64,000 nucleotides of DNA from Plasmopara viticola (taxonomy: Eukaryota > Oomycota > Peronosporomycetes > Peronosporales > Peronosporaceae): contig MBPM02000060.1 of the NCBI GenBank assembly GCA_001695595.3, positions 434,001-498,000 of the forward strand. The letters are read 5' to 3'. The notes below the pieces were generated by a model. That model was not told the origin of the DNA, searched no databases, and worked only from the letters and a program-made list of their open reading frames with translations. This document shows, piece after piece, positions 57,239 through 64,000 of the stretch; the stretch's first letter is position 1; each line of letters begins with the position of its first letter. The position numbers and the translations under genes were made by a program.

Positions 57239-58459
57239 TTATCGCAAAACGTACATGAGCGTGTCACGGCCATCTCCACGCAATAGAACTTCCGGGGCGC
57301 GAAGCTTGCCGTTGTATTGAAAGCCCATCGAGTGAGAGTGAGCACCGGTGTCGTGAATGACGAACAAGTCGCCCACCTTAGCCTTGGGCAACGGGCGGTC
57401 TTTTGCAAACCAGTCGTTATTTTCACAAAGCGTGCCAACTACATGTGAAGGATAAAGCTTTTCGTTCGCACGCGCTGGAACAGATATGTAATGATAGGCA
57501 CCGTACATGCCCGGTCTCATCAAATGCGCCATGCAGGCGTCAATACCGTAGTAACGTCCATATGTTTCCTTGATGGCTTCGCAACGCGCAATCAACCAGC
57601 CAAACGGTCCGGTCATGAAGCGGCCGTTTTCCATGCAAAGACGGGGTAATGTCGTAAGTCCATGCTCTTTCATGGCCTCATCAAACACATGGCGCAACAT
57701 CTTAGCGATAGCCTCCACATTTGCAGGCTCCTGGTCCTCCCGGTACGGAATTCCGAGGCCGCCGCCAATGTTCATAAACTCAAATTCAATGTCAAGCTCT
57801 TTCTTCACCAGCACAATTGTATCAAAAAGCACTGTGACCGTTTCGCGCCAGTACTCTTGGTTCATAACGCACGATCCAGTCATCATGTGGATACCAAAGC
57901 GCTTTGCCCCAGCCTGCTTTGCCTTACGGTAGGCCTCCATGATCTGAAAAGGAGGCACGCCAAATTTGGCGTCGGGGCCACCCAGAACGTTTGATTTGGT
58001 CTCTGAGTCGGTGCGACCAATGCCAGGATTAAGACGAAAACTGACGAGATCGGGGAACATGCCACGCACAGCTACAAGACTGTCTACAAGTGATACGTCG
58101 TCCAAATTTATGATGACGCCCTGGTCAAAAGCCGTAGCCAGGTCCTCTTTCGCAGTAAAATTGGAGGTAAAAATAATCTGTTCACTAGGCACACCAATCT
58201 TTTTGACAATGTGCAACTCTGCCGAAGAGCTGCAATCCATGCCACATCCTTCTTGGTACAAAATTTTTAAGATGGCCGGATTGGGTAATGCCTTGACAGC
58301 GTAAAATTGCTGGAAGTCCGGAAATTGTGCGCGAAAGGCGGACAACAAGCGACGCGCATTTTTACGAATCATCTGCTCGTCGTAAAGTTGCAAAGGCGTG
58401 CCATAATTTTCGGCGAGCGCGTCAAGGCGCTGTAGAGAGAGCGGGAGCGGAAGCGGCAT
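57239..58459 (-). CDS. lysA: Diaminopimelate decarboxylase-like PLP enzyme (LysA family)
   Basis: A single exon encodes 406 residues of the fold-III Orn/DAP/Arg decarboxylase family. It should catalyse the last step of lysine synthesis from meso-diaminopimelate. The PLP lysine lies in FYAVKALPNP (Lys at about residue 56). The phosphate-binding glycine loop is FMNIGGGLGIPY (about 225-236). ENGRFM fits the LysA ExGR region, and CENNDWFAKDRPLP (Cys at about 345) carries the substrate-site Cys and Asp of the partner subunit. The end has IHDTGAHSHSMGFQYNG. It resembles the bacterial-type LysA branch that uses HMMTGS in place of HxHIGS. Ornithine or arginine decarboxylase is a less likely alternative. 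ATG 58459 is the first in frame and sits close to a CTCATTCTC initiator-like site. Confidence 0.82.
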   Translation of the reverse strand: MPLPLPLSLQRLDALAENYGTPLQLYDEQMIRKNARRLLSAFRAQFPDFQQFYAVKALPNPAILKILYQEGCGMDCSSSAELHIVKKIGVPSEQIIFTSNFTAKEDLATAFDQGVIINLDDVSLVDSLVAVRGMFPDLVSFRLNPGIGRTDSETKSNVLGGPDAKFGVPPFQIMEAYRKAKQAGAKRFGIHMMTGSCVMNQEYWRETVTVLFDTIVLVKKELDIEFEFMNIGGGLGIPYREDQEPANVEAIAKMLRHVFDEAMKEHGLTTLPRLCMENGRFMTGPFGWLIARCEAIKETYGRYYGIDACMAHLMRPGMYGAYHYISVPARANEKLYPSHVVGTLCENNDWFAKDRPLPKAKVGDLFVIHDTGAHSHSMGFQYNGKLRAPEVLLRGDGRDTLMYVLR

Positions 58460-58464
58460 CGAAA

Positions 58465-58473
58465 GAGAATGAG
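58465..58473 (-). promoter_or_regulatory. Initiator-like motif upstream of lysA-like gene
   Basis: The minus strand reads CTCATTCTC followed by TTTCG, a good match to the oomycete initiator (GCTCATTYYNCAWTTT-like). It is only 6 bases from the ATG, so either the leader is extremely short or the match is accidental. Confidence 0.3.
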
Positions 58474-58939
58474 TGTGTCAACCATACGTTGTGGTAGCGA
58501 CACAAATGACCAATCATTATACAATGATAGTTTTCTAGCCACGAAATTAATTATTTCTTTAAAATAATAAAATCTAAAGGGCAACATAGACAACAGACAT
58601 TAGCCATGCAAGCTTCTCAAAGCTAAGAGGAACTTTTTCGCATAGGTTCTTGTACAACAAACTGAGCTTTACTTGAAGTCCTCAATCAATCATTTGATAC
58701 TATAGTTACTATTCTAGCTCCATGCTCACGTCTTAGTTGGCACCAAAAATTTTGACACCAACATCGAAAGATAGGTATTTGCGTCAATGAAGATTTAAAC
58801 CCTCGACATTTTTGCAAGCTTGCATATGATTTTCGCATACCTCAAGGAATCGATATCGTCCCTGGATTTGAGAAAGTAAATAGAGCAAGCCATATCTTTG
58901 CACAAATATAGTCTGGATGTCTGGCTCTCGCGAAGTCTT

Positions 58940-59410
58940 TGATTAATTAAATAAAAACTCGGGGTTGCGCGGGGAGACCCAGCAGCATGCCTTTGACATA
59001 ACTAGCGAAAGCCTCCGGCGGAAACTTATTATGACTTTGATGAACGAAAAGAAGCTGTTAGGTGTAATATTATTATGTAACGCTTACGTGGTACTACAAG
59101 CGAGGCATTTTTTTCCAGCAATTGGGGCTACATCGTTCATGACGAGGAACTAATTGCCATGAAATATGCTCTCGTCAATTTCGAGTGCATCATCTAAATT
59201 TAAAGTATCTTGTGGCATATGCAGGCCTAGCGTCCTTGAGTACAATGACAAATATGCTCCAATTGCCCTAAAGAATGGCAAAACATTTATCAACCTAGCG
59301 AACTCAATGTTTTTGCCGACAAGCTTCCGCGCATTCCAGTTATAAGTCGACTTTTATCAATGGGCAGGAAGCTTTATTGACATAAGTCTTTGATCATTTA
59401 ATTAACTGAC
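58940..59410 (+). mobile_element. Degenerate gypsy RT/RNase H fragment
   Basis: The frame reads ETQQHAFDITSESLRRKL, matching the palm-to-RNase H linker of gypsy elements (QxAFxxLKxxL). Then HDEELIAMKYALVNF matches the RNase H motif HDKELLAMKYALxxF. Further on, LNVFADKLPRIP matches the tether LNVVADALSRRP. Stops and shifts break the frame. It is old and non-functional. Confidence 0.7.
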
Positions 59411-59742
59411 GAACTAAATATGAATGAACTATAATAATAATAGTAATACTTATTATATAAAAATGAAAATTGAAAAGAAAACCTTAAACATTTTTTTTTC
59501 TCGAAGTCTTACAATAAAAAGCTAATAAAAAAATCAATGGGAGAATGGAAAATACACCTTTCTTTTTTCAAATTAAATAAAAAAATACACTCCTCCAAAA
59601 CAAAATTATTATGCAAAAGCAAGAAAGTATACGTAGCAATAATTATTTTTGCAACATTGGCAAAAAAATACGTGTAAGAAATAAATAATGGAGAAATTAT
59701 TCCTTAAAGATATTAAATTTCGCGCGTACAATCTTTGAGGAG
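59411..59742. other. AT-rich low-complexity stretch
   Basis: It is dominated by A and T with short A or T runs and ATA/AAT repeats, and there is no gene. It separates gypsy debris from the MULE fragment. Confidence 0.6.
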
Positions 59743-60330
59743 ATGATTAAGATGGAATGCAAACAGAGACATGGCGCGGGTTCAAGTCCACCTGTTACAA
59801 AGTGGCTCAAATTTGCTGGACAGACCAAACAATGGTGTGTGCCAGTTGCATCACTTCAATGTAAAAGAGTGTGCGGGGAAATATTTGAAGTATGTCCGAA
59901 TCCAATTACATCTTTTGTTGTGTCGTTTGAAGCAAATCAAACAAGCCAACGGAGTATGCTGTAAGTGTAATCGTTCCAGTGGTACCTGCGCATGCGGTTA
60001 TGTGGAGGATATGAATGCCCCATGTCTAAACCTCATACCAGCACTCAAGCTTTCGAATAAGCTGTCAAGTGCAGAATTGTTATTTAAAGATCCAAACGTA
60101 TCTGCTTGCCAACGATGAAGCCCTCGAAGTGAAGCCATCTGTGACGAAAAGTGAACTGGTAAAGAGTGAGCATCTTCCACCAAATCCGTCCATATAAAGG
60201 CCGACCCAAAAATAAGCGAGTTGAATCACGCCATGCTATATTAGAAGTTGATGCGCCAAAAAGTGTTTATCGATGCGGCAGCTGTGGTCAAGTGGGACAG
60301 CTGTGGTCAAGTGTGACACTCTTTGATGTA
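59743..60330 (+). mobile_element. Broken MULE (Mutator-like) transposase C-terminus
   Basis: Two broken frames carry the tail of a Mutator-like transposase. A SWIM-type zinc motif reads CACGYVEDMNAPCLNLIPAL (about 59990-60050). It keeps the CxC...C pattern, but the final His of CxCx(n)CxH is Asn. About 150 bases later a basic KGRPKNKR segment and a zinc-knuckle start, YRCGSCGQVG, follow in the order normal for these proteins. Stops lie between them, and a 19-bp tandem duplication disrupts the knuckle. The catalytic DDE domain is not present. It is a dead fragment. Confidence 0.65.
60279..60316 (+). repeat. 19-bp tandem duplication in the MULE zinc knuckle
   Basis: CAGCTGTGGTCAAGTGGGA at 60279-60297 is followed directly by the same 19 bases with one G-to-T change. 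The duplication shifts the frame within the CxxC zinc knuckle. Confidence 0.9.
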
Positions 60331-62746
60331 TAAGGTGATATGTAAAAATTGATGATTAATATCTGTAATAATAAAATACTTTAAAGTTTTACAGCCCGCG
60401 GCATTGTAACGAAATTGACATCTGAGTCGCGGAGTTGATCATCGGGCAAGTTCCCAGGTCATTACATTCTTGGCCACCCACTTGAACAATACATAAAAGG
60501 GTTTTATTGTGGAGGCGGCGAAAAACGTTTTTCCTCGGCATATATGACCCTTAATGTGCCTTTAAAAATATATTAGACTTCAGTACTTCGTTGTTTGCTG
60601 GCTGGATCAGACGAATTTACCTTGTAATGGAGCAGGCCGTCTGCTAAATCATTGCAATACAACTGCAATTACATACTTATCAGATGGCAGCTCATGCGTT
60701 ATGTGGTTATGAATGTTTTGATGATCAAAATGCCTTTCAAACAAATTGCTGGGTGCATCAAAATCTTCTAGTCGATGGATTACGCCGACCCATATATTTC
60801 AAAATCACTAGAGGCCAAATTAAATGATGACTCGTCCTTTATATTAGTACTAAACTTACTCTGCAGCAATCTTCTCGCAACCAACAATACTTCAATAAAA
60901 GTTTTCCTTTTTGCTAATCCAAATAATTATTTAACCAAATTTGGACGGATGTGATTGAGTACGTTCTCGCAAGCTCAAATAAGTATTTGGTGCGAAAATT
61001 GCTCTCTAATTGAAGACCTGACAGGAGGCGCACATTCGGGTCTAATTTCATCCTTTAAAGATTTAGTGGGGCTGTAAGCTGTCTTAGCACGTATCACCTT
61101 TTCAAAACATTGCCCTTGCGAATTATATGATGGCTAATAGTCTTTATAGATACCTGAGCCGTGTACGCGCAAAGCTATGCACTTTGAGCGGTTGGTCAAG
61201 CCTGGAACTCATTGCCAAGAGATATGACCTCTCGAAGCAGCTGATATAAGTAAAGCTGAACCGTGGGGCGGTCAATTTGACGTTACGCTTCCCAAATGAT
61301 ATGGCAATTGAAATATCTGGCCTCTAGGAATTCGCGGCCGTCCAAGAGAAGTCGCGTTTTGATCGCCAGGGTCGACCACAAGAGCGACCTCACGAGCATA
61401 CACACAGCCGCGCAGAAGCTGCACCTCCAGGTCGTAACAGCGATGGCAGAAGGCGGCGAACGAAGGTGGTGACCGTCGGGTTGACGATCTAGACTGAGGA
61501 ATATCCACTGAATTCCTTGGTATGTCTGGTCCAGAGCTCGTTGTTCTTCTTAAAGCTCATAAAGCTAGTCATAGCTGTCCAGATCGAGCACAGAAAACCC
61601 AGCGAAGCATATCTACCATCGAGTCGAACAAGATATACCCATACGACGACAAAATCCAGACGGATCTAGTACTAATATTTTGCTGATCCCGCGCATAGGT
61701 CACGGCTGATTAAGACATAACGAAAGAATAGTTGATCAGATACGTGGCATAGCTGCGTGATCAATCCAATTTCTCCGAGCCAAATATCGTTCGCAGCGAT
61801 CGTGCTCCTGTAATGCTGAATAATCGATCAATTAATAGTTTTACGTATATCGGCATAGTTACTTACCACCGTGAATCAAGCTGAGTCTACTAATATTTAT
61901 ACCACGTATCGGAATGATTGTACCCACTTATGATGACGAATATTTAAATTCTACAAACTGATCCTTTCCAATCTCATTTCACACAGCTACCAATCTTTCC
62001 TGCCATTACTCTTGAGCTTTCTATCCATTCCATCAGGTCAACTAGCTTAACGGTTCGTGCGTCTTAGCCAGGCTTATTAATGATTAGGGTTTTGTATAAG
62101 AATTCTTAGTTAATTATGTTGTGCTTTCGTAGACCCAGGGGCTACATACGCGGACGCTTTTCGAGCATGAAAGTATGTATTTGTTTCACCTCCTTTACGA
62201 CAGTAAAATGGGGCCCTGACCAAAGGGAACAATTGAATTCGGTTAACAGTCCTTCGCAATTGATATCTCTAAACTTTATTAATTTTGGATGTAGAAACAA
62301 CATAGGTAAACACATTCTTTTTTTTAACCAAACCCTCCACCTTAACGCCTTTTAAAAAGGCTATTAAACGGCTTGGTAGGCTTGGCATGTTCACTGTGAA
62401 CCACTAGCACACCAATCATCAGATAGAAAGAATGAAGTGCGTCATTAAAGACGTGTGTGTGCGAATACACGAAGCCGTTTGAGAAGTATCCCTTACATTA
62501 AAAAAGGTCGATGCAGCTCATGACACAACGTGTTTTTGCGTATAAGATAGTCAACCCTCGCGCTTCAACAACATCGCCCTAAATTTTCTGGGCGATAAAG
62601 AGCCAAGCATCATACTGATGTCAGTCCTTCAACAATGCGTGAGCAAACTTGAAGACTTTACGACGACTGTATGTACTAACACACGTACGATCTACAATGG
62701 CTGACATCCAAGATGTGAAAAACGTATATGCTGACTTAAAGGAAAA
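60331..62746. other. Gene-poor stretch, no recognisable gene
   Basis: There are short frames only. The minus frame 61272-61508 (78 codons) overlaps a plus-strand Arg/Gln/His-rich reading (around 61365-61470) that could be a retroelement Gag tail; this is a guess. Nothing else is recognised. Confidence 0.4.
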
Positions 62747-62890
62747 AACAGCAAGTTTGAATTTAAATTTGGCGATTTGGTATTGTTCAGCGCTACGATT
62801 CCTTTAACTTGCGCGGTAATTGCTGAGAATACGACTATCTGCGCCCATGATTTATTGGAAGATCTAAGACCATATTTGAATGATGCCTAG
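62747..62890 (+). mobile_element. Gypsy integrase C-terminal fragment
   Basis: The frame reads KFEFKFGDLVLFSATIP and then AHDLLEDLRPYLND. The first part matches the FxxGDLVLLSTxxLP segment after the integrase core in Ty3/gypsy elements. It is short and isolated. It may belong to the same element as the fragment near 59 kb, split by later insertions. Confidence 0.55.
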
Positions 62891-64000
62891 CATATGTGCT
62901 CGACATTTTTCAAAGATTGGGAGCACACGAATCAGTCATGTGAGTTTACTGAAGCCGTACTACGACCCAATGTAGGTGAACTTGGGAGCGTCGGCACCGG
63001 GCAAAAGCCGCAGGCTGATGCAACATTTATGGCAAAATTCAATTTGGGACACATAGTGCTGCATATTCAGTTTTGGAGGGCGCGATTTGATCGACTTGCT
63101 TCGCTTGAGGATCATGGCTGGGCAGCACGTAAAGATCATAGAGCTGATGTATCTTGTGCATGTCGTGGTAAAGGCACTCAAGTTCGTCGGCGTTACGATT
63201 CGTCAACTCCCAAATCGTGGTGTCACGCATGACTCCTATGGCTTAGAGCCCCTTCTGCCCCGCAAAACTTTGTACATCGTCGTCTTTCCTCTCTTCTATA
63301 TAAATAGGGAATAATCACTGCCGCGCTGAGTGCATCATGGTGCGACGCCGCTTAGGACAAAGTCCAGATCCTATGTCCCACTTTAGCACATCTACCTTGA
63401 CATCGTAAACACTTTTGGTCTTGATGGTCGACGTTTTCAACACGACTACGCTTCTCGCTGCAAGGATAAAAGGTGCTAGGGCGACAAGCAGAGCTCTGAT
63501 CTCGAGGCTTCTTCTTCATGCTGAAAACGTAACGACCATAAAGGATGCTTTGGACTAAAGGTTGCCGGATGACAGTCAATGACGAGACTTGAGCCAATCG
63601 AGCTCGTACAAAGAAAAAACTGCTTCAATCAGACATCAACTTGCATAAGCTGTGGCGAAATGCAAGCACCGAGTACACTTTTGCGTGCTGTCTTACCTTA
63701 CGCTAGAAATTATTTCGCCATTTACATGTCTTTTATGAGACGTAAATACTATCGGCGCAAATCACAATGACGGCACTAAACTCCGTTTTCTTAAGTGCCA
63801 ACCAAGCATGGTAGTCTGCATCGAGGGACAAACAGTATCGCATTTGAATTAAACGTGCCTCACATTAAGCACTCGTTGAAGTCGAGCCCCAATGTCATAG
63901 GCATCCTTGTGCAATCACAGTCAGCTTATGGGTATAAACTTATGCTATATCCGCGGCATCAAAAGCAGGCTTTATTTTTTTGCGGTAGCTAAGCCTCATA
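62891..64000. other. Gene-poor end of window
   Basis: Short frames on both strands. The minus frames 63039-63230 (ELECLYHDMHKIHQLYDLYV) and 63352-63597 (basic and Cys-rich, with CLRCQGRCAKVGH) look somewhat protein-like and could be parts of one decayed minus-strand gene or transposon. I cannot assign a family. Confidence 0.35.

Noticed and set aside
59765..59800. tRNA T-arm-like string GGTTCAAGTCC
   Set aside because: The flanking bases do not form the T stem and no anticodon or acceptor arms fit around it.
1..64000. RXLR or Crinkler effector genes
   Set aside because: I scanned the open frames for a signal peptide followed by RxLR/EER or LxLFLAK and found no convincing case; short effectors with sequence changes could be missed.

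Overview
The window looks like genomic DNA of an oomycete, probably Peronosporaceae (Phytophthora or downy mildew group). The evidence is the mix of protein families (FYVE proteins, GT71 mannosyltransferase-like, ABCA transporter, ELO elongase, LysA-type decarboxylase), short spliceosomal introns of about 54-98 bp, and old oomycete-style Ty3/gypsy debris. No bacterial operon logic applies. Short gene islands alternate with long gene-poor stretches of decayed retroelements.

Layout. 0.15-2.6 kb is a heavily mutated Ty3/gypsy pol. 6.0-10.5 kb holds two minus-strand genes: a FYVE-domain protein and a KIX/glutamine-rich Mediator-15-like coactivator. 10.5-19.6 kb is a gene desert. 19.6-26.9 kb is a tight island: an RluA/RPUSD1-type pseudouridine synthase (five exons, with an HMG-box-like insert), a convergent ZMYND12-like TPR gene 25 bp away, a long hairpin in the divergent intergenic gap, a decayed GT71 mannosyltransferase, and APC5 converging 4 bp from it. 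26.9-35.5 kb is another desert. At 35.5-36.6 kb there is a four-exon ELO fatty-acid elongase. At 37.0-38.2 kb there is a decayed single-pass membrane-protein gene plus an inverted 83-bp copy of its membrane segment. At 38.5-42.0 kb two near-identical copies of a 1.16-kb internally deleted non-LTR element lie in opposite orientation, each with its own target-site duplication. 42.0-51.2 kb is a desert. 51.2-58.5 kb holds a single-exon full-size ABCA transporter converging with a diaminopimelate-decarboxylase-like gene. 58.9-64 kb contains more gypsy debris and a broken MULE transposase tail.

The intact genes are mostly housekeeping: transcription (Med15), RNA modification, cell-cycle ubiquitin ligase (APC5), lipid elongation and transport, lysine synthesis and membrane trafficking. 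The ZMYND12-like gene belongs to a family tied to motile cilia, so a zoosporic life stage is likely. I saw no convincing RXLR or Crinkler effector, no tRNA or rRNA gene and no CRISPR.

The most noteworthy items are the HMG-box-like insert in the pseudouridine synthase, the trans-mobilised LINE-derived element whose two copies share one A16 deletion junction, the foldback between divergent genes, and the readable 63-nt intron inside the KIX domain. Gene models with introns were built by hand from splice signals, reading frame and family fit, with no transcript support.
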